In this document: positions 48,501 to 63,500 of the stretch, one piece after another
Layout: each line of letters starts with the position of its first letter
Position numbering within the stretch: position 1 is the stretch's first letter
Source: Halichondria panicea
Lineage: Eukaryota; Porifera; Demospongiae; Suberitida; Halichondriidae
Direction of reading: 5' to 3'
Assembly: GCF_963675165.1 (NCBI RefSeq)
Contig: NC_087380.1
Location: forward strand, 4,331,803 to 4,395,802
Length of the DNA: 64,000 bases
Notes under the pieces: model-generated
Database searches by the model: none
The model's input: only the letters and a program-made list of their open reading frames with translations
Told to the model about the DNA's origin: nothing
Made by a program: the position numbers and the translations under genes

Positions 48501-51500
48501 TATACAAGTGTGGGCCCTGGACCTTATAGCCCAGAGGATATGGAAATTACTTTTGAAGATGGTCGGTCGATAATGATTAAAATTAATAATAATAATAATG
48601 TGCTTTTTAATTCAATACAGCTCCTGCTAGTCCACCTCAGAATGTGACGGCTACTGTGTTGTCTTCTACTGAGATCCAAGTGAACTGGACTGAAGTTGCT
48701 GAGATAGACCAGAATGGAATCATCACTGAATATGAAGTCATGTATGAGCCACTAATGACATTTGGTGTGCTCAATAGAACAACAATAAGAACAATGAAGT
48801 TGTTTACTGTTCTCTATGAGCTTGAAGAGTATGTGGAGTACAACATATCAGTTAGAGCATACACATATGTGGGACCAGGACCTTACAGTGTCGGTATTAT
48901 AAACATAACATTTGAAGATTGTGAGTAAAATTAACTAGGGCATATTAAATTTTAATTTAACACTTGCACTTTCACTATAATTGTTATTATGCAGTGCCAA
49001 GTTCTTCACCTAATAATGTCAGTGCTACGGCAGTGTCTTCCACTGAGATCAGTGTGATGTGGCAAGAAGTTGCAGCAATTGACCGAAATGGAAACATCAC
49101 TCAGTATGAAATAACATACAATGGAGAGTTTGAGCAAAGTAATGTCACTGATGGAAATGCACGAAGTTTCATTATTACTGGATTGGATGAGTTTGCAAAC
49201 TACAGTATCTCGGTGAGAGCTTACACCAGTGTGGGACCTGGACCTTACAGCCCATTTGCATTGGAAACTATACATGGAGATAGTAAGTTGAGAATGGGCT
49301 ATCGTTTGAATTGCACCAATACACCCCATGTATAGAGTAGACTATGTTCTGGTAGGAAATTCCTTAGCGTAATGAATTTGCCAATTTTTTTAGTTTCCCC
49401 TGGTGACCTATCTGTGAATGCCACACCCTTCAACGTGGTAAATTTCGATAAGGATGTCAATCTCACTTGCTCTGCTCGTGGTGGACCCAATAATGTGTAC
49501 CAATGGCTGAGAAATGGAATGAACACTACTATAGGGAGTCAACCCACACTATCTCTCTCTCTAGTTGATGCTAGTGATGGAGGCGAGTACACCTGTGTTG
49601 TCAGCAACGCTGCCGGCATTAGCAACGCTAGTCTCACACTGTACATTCAACCATACATTGTATCTCATCCACAACAAATACTAGCAACTGTCCCAGGATC
49701 AGTTTCATTTACTTGCGAGGCTTTGGGATTCCCTGCACCTAACTATCGATGGGACAAGATTGGTGATCCTGAGTTTAAACGCTTTACACAAAATCTCACC
49801 TTCAATCCTGTCAATTTTGGTAATGAAGGATTATACCAATGTGTTGCTTCAATCATGGTGGACATGATCAATTACACTGCAAAGTCTAATCAAGGAGAAT
49901 TGATATGTGAGTCTTATGTAACTGTTTGTGAAGCTTACAAAGTACTGTAGGTTTGGAATCCTTCAGTTCTGTGCATGTTGCTTTTTTGATAATGCATGGT
50001 GTACTTAGTGCATGGATTCTGTTTCTTTAGAATGTTATATATAGTCTTGATTGATAATTATGTCTATAATTATAGTGACTCCTGGTGAAGTAATGATTGA
50101 CGCAAGTCCATCTAATGTTGGTGTGCTGAATGAAAATGTCACACTAAATTGCTCTACAAGTGGTGGAACTGATAACCTCCAGTGGCAAAGAAACGGAATC
50201 AATCTTCCTGGAGAAATGCAGTCTACACTACTTCTCACTTCAGTTAATGCTAGTGATGGAGGAGAGTACACTTGTGTTGTCGGTAATGCAGCTGGTAATG
50301 GCAGTACCAATTTCACTCTCTACATTCATCCATATTTTGTGACTAATCCACAACGTCAGCTACTTCGAACTGTGGCTAGCAGTGCAACATTCACTTGTGA
50401 AGCTTCTGCGTTCCCTGCACCTGACTATCGTTGGGACAAAATTGGAGATGTGGGGTTCGATAATCTTGACCGCTTTAGACAAAACTTCTCCTTTAATCCT
50501 ATTGCTTTTGGCAATGAAGGCAACTACGTATGTGTTGCTTCAATCATTGTGGACAATATCAACTACACGGCAGAATCTAAACCAGGAGAGCTCATTTGTA
50601 AGTTCAATAGCATTTTAGCTATGAACTTTTAAGAGTATACATAAATGCATCCATTTAATTGCAGTATCACCTGAGACTAGTGTGTCTGTCACACCTAGTA
50701 TGTCTAGAACAGTTCAAAGAGATACTCAAACGTTCACCTGCTCTGCCATGGGTGGTCCTGGAAACATGTTCTCATGGAGGAAACTGTACGATAACGAAAT
50801 TGTGGGGGACATGTCTAATCTAACTGTGAATGTGAGTGGAGCCACAGACGGTGGGCAGTACAAGTGTGAAGTCACCAACATAGCAGGCAGTGATTCTGAT
50901 AATACTACTGTATACGGTGAGTGTTAAATGAAACGTTTCACTTATATAGGTATGGTCTATGTTTTTAACTGTTCGTCCATCTACAGTTGGTCCGATCATT
51001 GACACTCCCCCTTTATCTAAGAATGTGAGCATCTCTGAATCATCCACTTTCACCTGTTCGGCCAGTGGATTTCCAGTACCTACCATCATCTGGGTCCACA
51101 ACGGAACACAGGTGAGCTAACTATACATCATCAATTTGTCTTGCATGGTTGCGTGATTCTTCAGAATCGGGATGATGAGAATCGCACTACTGTGTTATGT
51201 ACCATGGGAGACAGATCTGTGACCAGCACCCTCACCATCAACATGGCTATGGTTAATGACTCTGGGGAGTACGTCTGCAATGCTAGTAGTCCAAACTATG
51301 ACACTGTGTCAACGGACCCTGTCATTTTATTGGTACAAGGTAACCCACCCAATGTTTATCAGTGCAAGTGTTTCACAACTATATTCACAACAGTTCCCCC
51401 TGGACTGAACTGAGTAACCATCTAGTCATGAATCTGTTCTCTGTATCAAATGTTGTGACTATACTTTATATGTGAGAATCCTCAGGCCTGTGAGTTTGAT

Positions 51501-54500
51501 TGCTTAAGGATGAGGCCAAACTGTTTTGAATGATTGCGAGAGGAATTCTATAGATAGTAAATGCATGCTTCCTTAAGGTATATAAAAAATGTTGTTTATC
51601 TTTTGGTGTCAGTGCCTGTTCAAGGAAGTATTCAATACTACAGATGTTAGGTTATGCTCTAAATTCACAGTTTATGTTTGTATACACATTCAATTTCAGC
51701 AACTCCCGAAAGACCACAGAATGTGACAGCTGTAGAAGTGACAACAAATAGTGTGATATTGGAGTGGGTGGAGCCTCATGACAATAATGCCCCCATCCGT
51801 GATTACAAAGTCTCCTACACCAGACCATCTTTTCTTGGAGGGACTGCCATGACTATCAACAGCACAGTGGAGACTGTAAACATCACTGGACTACACCCTG
51901 GAGCCGCTTACGTCTTCAAAGTGGTTGCTTTCAATGACATCGGGGAAAGTCCATCTGGTAACGTCATGGTCACTACTGTGAAAACAGGTATGCCATCTTA
52001 CTTATAAGCAACAAGATACTTCAACGCACTGCAGATAGATCTATTGTAACCTAGCTGTCAAGTTACATCTAGCATTACGTTCACAGTCCCAACAAACCCT
52101 CCTGAGAATGTAATGATCACTGTGCTATCATCCACTGAGATCCAAGTGAACTGGACTGAAGTTCCCATGATGCATCGAAATGGAATAATTACCACATATG
52201 AAGTGATGTACGAACCACTGATGACGTTTGATATACTCACTGCAGCCAGAGTGAACACTACAAATGTTTCTACTGTTCTTACTGGACTGGAAGAGAATTT
52301 AGAGTACAATGTTTCCGTGAGAGCTTATACAAGTGTGGGCCCTGGACCTTATAGCCCAGAGGATATGGAAATTACTTTTGAAGATGGTCGGTCGATAATG
52401 ATTAAAATTAATAATAATAATAATGTGCTTTTTAATTCAATACAGCTCCTGCTAGTCCACCTCAGAATGTGACGGCTACTGTGTTGTCTTCTACTGAGAT
52501 CCAAGTGAACTGGACTGAAGTTGCTGAGATAGACCAGAATGGAATCATCACTGAATATGAAGTCATGTATGAGCCACTAATGACATTTGGTGTGCTCAAT
52601 AGAACAACAATAAGAACAATGAAGTTGTTTACTGTTCTCTATGAGCTTGAAGAGTATGTGGAGTACAACATATCAGTTAGAGCATACACATATGTGGGAC
52701 CAGGACCTTACAGTGTCGGTATTATAAACATAACATTTGAAGATTGTGAGTAAAATTAACTAGGACATATTAAATTTTAATTTAACACTTGCACTTTCAC
52801 TATAATTGTTATTATGCAGTGCCAAGTTCTTCACCTAATAATGTCAGTGCTACGGCAGTGTCTTCCACTGAGATCAGTGTGATGTGGCAAGAAGTTGCAG
52901 CAATTGACCGAAATGGAAACATCACTCAGTATGAAATAACATACAATGGAGAGTTTGAGCAAAGTAATGTCACTGATGGAAATGCACGAAGTTTCATTAT
53001 TACTGGATTGGATGAGTTTGCAAACTACAGTATCTCGGTGAGAGCTTACACCAGTGTGGGACCTGGACCTTACAGCCCATTTGCATTGGAAACTATACAT
53101 GGAGATAGTAAGTTGAGAATGGGCTATCGTTTGAATTGCACCAATACACCCCATGTATAGAGTAGACTATGTTCTGGTAGGAAATTCCTTAGCGTAATGA
53201 ATTTGCCAATTTTTTTAGTTTCCCCTGGTGACCTATCTGTGAATGCCACACCCTTCAACGTGGTAAATTTCGATAAGGATGTCAATCTCACTTGCTCTGC
53301 TCGTGGTGGACCCAATAATGTGTACCAATGGCTGAGAAATGGAATGAACACTACTATAGGGAGTCAACCCACACTATCTCTCTCTCTAGTTGATGCTAGT
53401 GATGGAGGCGAGTACACCTGTGTTGTCAGCAACGCTGCCGGCATTAGCAACGCTAGTCTCACACTGTACATTCAACCATACATTGTATCTCATCCACAAC
53501 AAATACTAGCAACTGTCCCAGGATCAGTTTCATTTACTTGCGAGGCTTTGGGATTCCCTGCACCTAACTATCGATGGGACAAGATTGGTGATCCTGAGTT
53601 TAAACGCTTTACACAAAATCTCACCTTCAATCCTGTCAATTTTGGTAATGAAGGATTATACCAATGTGTTGCTTCAATCATGGTGGACATGATCAATTAC
53701 ACTGCAAAGTCTAATCAAGGAGAATTGATATGTGAGTCTTATGTAACTGTTTGTGAAGCTTACAAAGTACTGTAGGTTTGGAATCCTTCAGTTCTGTGCA
53801 TGTTGCTTTTTTGATAATGCATGGTGTACTTAGTGCATGGATTCTGTTTCTTTAGAATGTTATAGTCTTGATTGATAATTATGTCTATAATTATAGTGAC
53901 TCCTGGTGAAGTAATGATTGACGCAAGTCCATCTAATGTTGGTGTGCTGAATGAAAATGTCACACTAAATTGCTCTGCAAGTGGTGGAATTGATAACCTC
54001 CAGTGGCAAAGAAACGGAATCAATCTTCCTAGAGAAATGCAGTCTACACTACTTCTCACTTCAGTTAATGCTAGTGATGGAGGAGAGTACACTTGTGTTG
54101 TCGGTAATGCAGCTGGTAATGGCAGTACCAATTTCACTCTCTACATTCATCCATACATTGTGGCTAATCCACAACGTCAGCTACTTCGAACTGTGGCTAG
54201 CAGTGCAACATTCACCTGTGAAGCTTCTGCGTTCCCTGCACCTGACTATCGTTGGGACAAAGTTGGAGATGTGGGGTTCGATAATCTTGACCGCTTTAGA
54301 CAAAACTTCTCCTTTAATCCTATTGCTTTTGGTAATGAAGGCAACTACATATGTGTTGCTTCGATCATTGTGGACAATATCAACTACACGGCAGAATCTA
54401 AACCAGGAGAGCTTATTTGTAAGTTTAATAGCATTTTAGCTAAACGTTAAGAGCATACATGAATGCATCCAATCATTCTCGTTTAATTGCAGTATCACCT

Positions 54501-57500
54501 GAGACTAGTGTGTCTATCACACCTAGTATGTCTAGAACAGTTCAAGGAGACACTCAGAAGTTCACCTGCTCTGCCATGGGTGGTCCTGGAAACATTTTCT
54601 CATGGAGGAGACTGTACGATAACAAAATTGTGGGGGACATGTCTAATCTAGCTGTGAATGTGAGTGGAGCCACAGACGGTGGGCAGTACAAGTGTGAAGT
54701 CACCAACATAGCAGGCAGTGATTCTGATAATACTACTGTATACGGTGAGTGTTAAACGAAACGTTTCACCTATAGGTATGTTCTATGTTTTTAACTGTTC
54801 GTCCATCTACAGTTGGTCCGATCATTAACACTCCCCCTTTATCTGTGAATGTGAGCATCTCTGAATTATCCACTTTCACCTGTTTGGCCAGTGGATTTCC
54901 AGTACCTACCATCATCTGGGTCCACAATGGAACACAGGTGAGCTAACTGATTCATTGGTACATCATCAATTTGTCTTGCATGGTGCATGTGATTCTTCAG
55001 AATCGGGATGATGAGAATCGCACTACTGTGTTATGTACCATGGGAGACAGATCTGTGACCAGCACCCTCACCATCAACATGGCTATGGTTAATGATTCTG
55101 GGGAGTACGTCTGCAATGCTAGTAGTCCAAACTATGACACTGTGTCAACGGACCCTGTCATTTTATTAGTACAAGGTAACCCACCCAATGTTTATCAGTG
55201 CAAGTGTTTCACAACTATTCACAACAGTTCCCCCTGGAACTGACTAACAGTTCCATCAACAAGAATTCATTGCAATTAATCAGCCACTAGGGCTAGCTGT
55301 TAGTGTACACATGAACCATCTCTATATCACATGTTGTGACTATACTTGGTATGTGAGAATCCTCAGGCCTATGAATTTGATTTGCTTAAGGAAGAGGCCA
55401 AACTGATTGCGAGAGGAGTTCTATAGAGAGTAATTGCATGCTTCCTTAGGATATATAACAAATGTTGTTTATCTTTTGGTGTCAGTGCCTGTTCAAGGAA
55501 GTATTCAATACTACAGATGTTAGGTTATGCTCTTGTACAAATTCACAGTTTGTGTTTGTATACATTCAATTTCAGCAACTCCCGAAAGACCACAGAATGT
55601 GACAGCTGTAGAAGTGACAACAACTAGTGTGATATTGGAGTGGGTGGAGCCTCATGACAACAATGCCCCCATCCGTGGTTACAAAGTCTCCTACACCAGA
55701 CCATCTTTTCTTGGAGGGACTGCCATGACTATCAACAGCACAGTGGAGACTGTAACCATCACTGGACTACACCCTGGAGCCGCTTACGTCTTCAAAGTGG
55801 TTGCTTTCAATGACATCGGAGAAAGTCCATCTGATAACGTCATGGTCACTACTGTGGAAACAGGTATGCCATCTTACTTATAAGCAACAAGGCACTTCAA
55901 CGCACTGCAGATAGATCTAGTGTAACCTAGCTGTCAAGTTACATAAAATAAATCTAAAGTAACAGGAAATACTTCATTACGTTCACAGTCCCAACAAACC
56001 CTCCTGAGAATGTAATGATCACTGTGCTATCATCCACTGAGATCCAAGTGAACTGGACTGAAGTTCCTATGATGCATCGAAATGGAATAATTACCACATA
56101 TGAAGTGATGTACGAACCACTGATGACGTTTGATGTACTCACTGCAGCCAGAGTGAACATTACAAATGTTTCTTCTGTTCTTACTGGACTGGAAGAGAAT
56201 TTAGAGTACAATGTTTCCGTGAGAGCTTATACAAGTGTGGGCCCTGGACCTTATAGCCCAGAGGATATGGAAATTACTTTTAAAGATGGTCGGTCGATAA
56301 TGATTAAAATTAATAATAATAATAATGTGCTTTTTAATTCAATGCAGCTCCTGCTAGTCCACCTCAGAATGTGACGGCTACTGTGTTGTCCTCTACTGAA
56401 ATCCAAGTGAACTGGACTGAAGTTTCTGAGATATATCAGAATGGAATCATCACTGAATATGACGTCATGTATGAGCCACTAATGACATTTGGTGTGCTCA
56501 ATAGAACAACAATAAGAACAATGAACTTGTTTACTGTTCTCTATGAGCTTGAAGAGTATGTGGAGTACAACATATCAGTTAGAGCATACACATGTGTGGG
56601 ACCAGGACCCTACAGTGTCGGAACTATGAACATAACATTTGAAGATGGTGAGTTAAAATTAACTATGGACACATTTAAATTTAACAATTGCACTTTCACT
56701 ATTATTGCAGTGCCAAGTTCTTCACCTAGTAATGTCAGTGCTACGGCAGTGTCTTCCACTGAGATCAGTGTGATGTGGCAAGAAGTTGCAGCAATTGACC
56801 AAAATGGAAACATCACTCAGTATGAAATAACGTACAATAGAGAGTTTGAGAATCAAAGTAACTTCACTGATGGAAACGCACGAAGTTTCATTATCACTGG
56901 ATTGGACGAGTTTGCAAACTACAGTATCTCGGTGAGAGCTTACACCAGTGTGGGACCTGGACCCTATAGTCCAATTGCAGTGGAAGCTACTGACGAAGAT
57001 AGTAAGTTGAGAATGGGCTATCGTTTACCCCATGTGTTTTGTAGTAAATACTGCAATGTTATGGTCACTGAGTGTACAGAGTAGACTATGGGGTCAGGTA
57101 GGCAGTTCCTTGAATAATTTTTATGTTCAGGAGCTAAATTTTGGCGTGTGCGTTGTAAGTCAATATGCTTCATGGATCCATAGGGATTGATAGCTTTTGC
57201 AGCTCAATTATTTGCTAAAAGGATCATTGGTGCAGCGACGTTCTAATAAATTCATCACACTCGGAGCTAGACTCGTCACCAGTTAATGTCTGAAAAATAG
57301 GCCAGCAAGTGATTGTATAATAATCACTCAAATATTCACTAAAGAAACCGAATTTCGGAGAAAATATCACTAAAAGGTGTACGTTACAGTACGTATATGG
57401 ATGCTTACTCCGTAAAAGCTCGAAGAAACACTTGTTCTAGGTAAGTACATGCTCGTGTATGGCAGGTGCTGCCCTTTGTGTTTGATTACAGGTTATGCTT

Positions 57501-60500
57501 CTTTCAACAACAAGAGTGCCCCAAAAATACCACTCTTGTCTATTGTCCTCATGTTAGGTCCTGGTCAAATCGGACTATCATGGCTGCTGTTTTAACCCTT
57601 TCTTGCATGTGGATGCTCTGCCTGACCAGCATCCTAAAGACTACCACCTACACTTGACAGCGCGGGGGATCCATAGGCAGGGTGTCATACAAGGGTGGGG
57701 GGAAAGGGGAGATTTCCCCCTAAAATTTGCATTCAGGTACTAGTTGGGGTACGTACATACTGGCAATTTTACATACTAACAAGGTATTGAAATAACAGTT
57801 GACCTTTTTTTAGCAACATTTTCTAGTTATTTTTTCTTATTTCCCCCTCTACTTCAAAATCCTGTATGACACCCTGAATTAGGGATCCCAGGGTGCCACG
57901 GATCCCCCTTTCAGTCTACATATGTAGCTATTATGCATGGCTTTACTGTAGCCTCGATCCCAGGCCGCACTTCCCACTTCACTTAGGGAAGTAGGCCTGG
58001 TATCGACTGCTTGCGCATGCGCTAATATCCCCCCGGTATCTGGGGGCTTTGGATAACATTGTATATGCTCAGTAAAACTATGATATATCACAACAAACGA
58101 AAGTGGATTGAAGGAAGTAGATAGACAGTTCTATTGAAGGTTTCTAGCCCATAAAAAATTTTTTGTCACGAAGAACAAATTCTTTACTGTATAACGCAGA
58201 TATGTTACAAGATTCTATATCTGTGTTATACAGTAAAGAATTTGTTCTTCGTGACAAAAAAATTTTTAAGAGGCATTTGCTGTAGATCAATTATTGAGCA
58301 TGTTTCATGTATAGGGATGTTTACAAGTCTTCATACGTTTTATTTTACAGCTAGGGCTTACACTTTTAGTTCATGCGTACGATGACATTAAATTATATAT
58401 CGGTAATACTTGAAATTTAAAGATGCTGCCAAACATACTTTGTAGTTTATTCTAGAGGTAAACATTTTTAGAATGCATAATTATTTGGCTCCAAACAAAT
58501 GCCCTCTTAATGCAGCTCCTGCCAGTCCTCCTCAGAATGTGATGACTACTGTGTTATCTTCCACTGAGATTCTGGTCAATTGGACTGAAGTTCCTGAGAT
58601 AGACCAGAATGGATTGATCGTTACATATGAAGTAATGTATGACCCGCTAATGACGTTCAATGGGATGCTCAGTAGAATCACAGTCAACACAACAAATTTG
58701 TCCATCACTCTCAACAACCTACAAGAGTACGTAGAGTATAACATCTCAGTGAGAGCGTACACCAATGTGGGACCTGGACCTTACAGTGTGGGGATTATCA
58801 ATAGGACACTTGAGAATGGTGAGTTCATTAGTGTAACTATGATAAGGTGATTATGATAATATTCCATATACGTAGCTCCTTCTGGTTCACCAACAATTGA
58901 TAATGTTATGTCACTGTCACCCACGGAGATCCAAGTTACATGGATTGCAATTCCTGAAATAGAACAGAATGGAGTCATCACTCGTTATGAAGTGTTGTAC
59001 AGGAGTACTTTAGATTTCACTATCGGAAGTGTTTCCACTATGGATGGAGATACATTCACTGCAAACATTACCGAGCTGGAAGAGTCCGTTGTGTACAATA
59101 TAACTGTGAGAGCTTACACCGTGGTTGGACCCGGACCCTTCAGTGAAGTAGCCATGGAAAGGACAGGAGGGGCAGGTGAGTGTCGCCATTGAGTGTAGTT
59201 AAGAAATATTAATGGTAAGATGTAATGATTTTGTAACATTCTACAGCTCCTGCTAGTCCACCTCAGAATGTGACGGCCACTGTGTTGTCCTCTACTGAGA
59301 TTCAAGTGAACTGGACTGAAGTTGCTGAGATAGACCAGAGTGGAATTATCACTCAATACGAAGTCATGTATGAGCCACTGATGACATTTGGTGTGCTCAA
59401 TACAGCAACAATAAGAATGATGAACTTGTTTACTGTTCTCTTTGGGCTGGAAGAGTATGTGGAGTACAACATCTCAGTGAGAGCTTACACTAATGACGGA
59501 GCTGGACCCTACAGTGTGGGTGTTGTCAGGAGAACATTTGAGGATGGTAGGTTAACAGTCTAACTAACACTTGTACTATTATTGCCTGTTTCCTCCTGTC
59601 TAACTATGCAGTGCCAAGTTCTCCACCTAATGATGTCAATACCATTTCTGTATCCTCCACTGTGATCGGAGTGACATGGGAAGAAGTTTCAGGAATTGAC
59701 CAGAACGGAAACATCACTATGTATGAAGTGATGTACAACGGAGAGTTTGATCTCATGAATCAAAGTAACTTCGCTGATGGAAACATACAAAATTTCACTA
59801 TCACTGGATTAGACGAGTTTTCTGACTACAATATCTCAGTGAGAGCTTACACCAGTGTGGGACCTGGTCCTTACAGTCGAGCAGAGATGGAAATGACAAA
59901 GGAGGACGGTGAGGTTTATTTATTTTAATCACTTGTGTGAATTATGTTAAGTTTTGCTGTGTACAGTTCCAACAAGTCCAACTCAGAATGTGACAGCTTC
60001 TGTGCTGTCTTCCACTGAAATCCAAGTGAACTGGACAGAAATTCCTGAAATAGAACAGAATGGAATCATCATTGAATACGAAGTCATGTATGAACCACAA
60101 ATGACCTTTAATGACATGCTTACTACAACAGCAGTCAACACTACAAACATGTTCGTAACTCTGACTGGTCTGCAAGAGTATGTGGTGTACAACATCTCGG
60201 TGAGAGCTTACACCAATGTTGGACCAGGACCTTTCAGTGTAGAGATTGATAGGGAAACTCTGGAAGACGGTTAGATAGATAGTGTAAACCAATTGATTAT
60301 ATTCATTTCCACTCTACAGTGCCTGGCTCTTCTCCCAGGAACCTCCAAGTGATAGCAACAGGACCTACCTCTCTCAATGTTTCATGGGAGCCACCAGTAG
60401 AGATGGACATCAATGGTGTTCTCACCAACTACACAATCGAATACTACATAACTAAAGAGGAAAACAGTCCTCATGACGTTGTGGTGGTCTCTAGTGCAAC

Positions 60501-63500
60501 ATTTACTATTTTACTAGAAAATCTCAACTTCACTATCTATAATGTATCTGTCTCGGCTAACACAGTGATAGGCAGAGGTCCTATAACTGAGAGGACTCAA
60601 CGTACCGACGAAAATGGTACGTTCTACTAATTATTTGCCCAAATGTGCCTATTTAGATTATGAATAATTTCAGTTCCTGGTGAGGCTCCTCAAAATATTG
60701 CTGTGAACAGCGAATCGTCGACTAGTATAAGAGTCGAATGGGACCCTCCACGAGAAGATTTTCAGTTCGGGATCATTCGATCCTATATTGTGCTGTACAG
60801 AGTCACGGAAACAGGCTCAGCAATGGTGATGAATGTGGTCAATCGCTCACTGATTATTGAGAGCTTGATGGAATTCACCAACTACTCTGTGGAGGTTGCA
60901 GCTGTGACAGTGGGAGAAGGACCTTACAGTGATCCTGTCACTGTGGTAACAGATCAAGACAGTAAGTTATTTTTGATGCTCATAATAATTTTATCTTTAC
61001 CCCTCCAGTTCCTGGAGTTGTCGCCCGGCCACCAGATAATCAATCCGTACTATCACCTTTCTCGGCCAATGTTTCCTGGACTCCACCTGTTGACCCAAAT
61101 GGTATCATCACTCAGTACACTGTAAACTATTTCATTGTGTCCAATGATACAATGAGCACCCGGAGACGAAGGCAGGCCCCAGTGCCAACTGTCATTGATC
61201 CCGTTTGTGTGGTTGGAGGTATGGAGAACATCAATAGGAACATCAATGTTACTGGGGAACGTACTTTTGCCATTTTGGAAAACCTCAGTGAGTACTATTA
61301 GTATTGTGCACGTAAGGTGATGCACTATTTCTATAGCTCCATACTCTGTGTACGAGTTCAGAGTGCAAGCAGAGACTTCTATAGGGCCTGGAAACTTTTC
61401 TCTGCCGAGGTTATTTTCTACACCTGAACATTGTGAGTTCTTCTCCTAGCAATTCGTCTTATTACCATGTTCGTATTTACAGTACCGACTGAGCCAAGAA
61501 GTCTGTCAGTCCAGACACTTAGCTCTACCTCTTTTGAAGTCACCTGGGAGTCACCTCGGTGCAACTTTGGGGACCGTACTGGCTACAATGTAAGAATGCA
61601 GTATGGTCATCTTGCTAAAATACGAGTATGTACATAGGTATAGCGTTCTCATGTACAAATACAGTTTTTGCTGATTGGTAACTTAATTTTATGTACAGGT
61701 TTCACATGATCCGATACTGGGCAACTTTGATCCATTGGGAACTGTTGGGACCCTGAGCAATCCATTCATCCAGAGTGACTCTAATGCAGGCAGTGTTATC
61801 ATTACAGGACTCTCTCCCTTCACCGACTACACTGTCAGCATATGTGCATTGACCTCTGCTGGATGTGGCAACATCTCTTCAAACACTGCTCAAACCAATG
61901 AAGATGGTACGTCATCACTCGATGCTGTAAATATATTTATTTCCATCTGTTTTTGTCTACATTTAGCACCTGAGCCGGTATCCAGTCTGGATATCACATC
62001 AACCCGTAGAGATGGCAGCAGCAACAGAATTACTATTATGGTCACCTGGATGAGACCGTCAGAGAGAAATGGACCATACAGATACATGCTAAACTACACT
62101 GCTGAGCAGTCCTCTCCTTACCCCGTTACTAGGGGTATTAGCACTGCTAGCAGTTCCATTAACTTGGCAGGAGATAGTCAGAGCTACTCTGTGCCTATCA
62201 TTGACAGTGTCCCATTTGCTGACTTTACTGTGAGCTTGTATGCTTACAATATCGGGAGAGGAGTTGGGTTTAGAAGTACTGTGATGTTTCTTACAGAAAA
62301 GACTACATCAATTGGTGAGTAGACTACATTAAGTCAGTTGGAAGATGTATCATTATTTACTTTCGTGTTTACAGAACCTACTAGTGTTTTAAACCTTGTT
62401 GGTACAACCACAAGCCACCAATCGTTTCTGGTCAATTGGGATGTTCCACAATTTCCGAACTCTGAAATAATTAACTATATTATCTACTATACAATAGCAA
62501 GTGCTATCCAAAATTTCCCTATCAATGATAGTGGATACACTTTTGTCAATCAGATCACTGACACGACTTATGATGTAATGAACCTTGATCCGTTCACCAA
62601 CTACACTGTTCATGTTAGAGCAATTGGCAACCCGAACCTGCAAGGTTCGGTTGTGGAGGAAATACTTGTACGAACCAATATCACCAATCCTTCAGCCGTT
62701 GTGAACCTAACAGTAGAAGCTAATTTATCTACAGAAATTATAGTCACATGGAACCCTCCCACTAAACCTAATGGTCCGATCTCACACTACGTAGTGTACT
62801 ATACAAAAGGTAGCACTCCTCAAACAGGAACTATCTCTAGTTCCGGGTATGCACAGCTGACGACAACGGGAACAATGGTCAGCATTCGACAACTTGACCC
62901 TTTCACATACTACCAAATTCATGTTCAACCATTTGTGACCGAGATTCCATATGTACTTGAAGGCACAATAGGCACAGAGATTGTGATGAGGACGTTTTCA
63001 GGTAAACTGCCACATTGCTCACTTCTTTATTATACTCTCGAGATAGTCGTACGAGGAATACGGGTAAAGTGTTTATCATTACCTTCGTATAACACTCTTC
63101 ACTAATACAAACATGCCTCAGTATAAGCATTGGGGTACGTGCTTGTGGGATTGTTAAAAGGATTGCTTGTTCTTCCCTTTGCAGCTTCATGCCCTGTCCT
63201 TATACTTATAAACGGAATGATCATGTACAGTTCAGCTGCTATTCCCCCACTGGAAGGAACTGTGGCTATACATGTCTGTGATGAGGGATATGTATTATTA
63301 GGAGGAACTACAAAAACATGCCAGTCCAATGGAACATGGAGTGGAGGGGAAATTGCTTGCAACCGTGAGTTGATTGATTCCAACTCTTATGACTGGCGGT
63401 GTTTATTTTTATAGTGTACAATTATACAGTTCTCTCCTGTGGTCCCCCTCCCTCTATTCCTAATGGAATTCCAGATAATCCTACCAGCACAATCGTTGGA

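Larger units (their letters stand above)
57002..58515 (+). other. Long intron of the Ig/FN3 gene with foldback elements
   Basis: The intron lies between FN3 exons ending 57001 and starting 58516, both phase 1. It contains a TIR element with CAGGGTGTCATACAAG / CTGTATGACACCCTG ends (57678-57876), a degenerate TAGCCTCG foldback (57949-58010) and a long hairpin (58153-58267). No exon is evident inside. Confidence 0.65.

Noticed and set aside
48233-56211. Recurrent antisense open frames of 80-110 codons opposite the FN3 exons
   Set aside because: They recur only because the FN3 exons recur; they are shadows with no splice sites or start context of their own.
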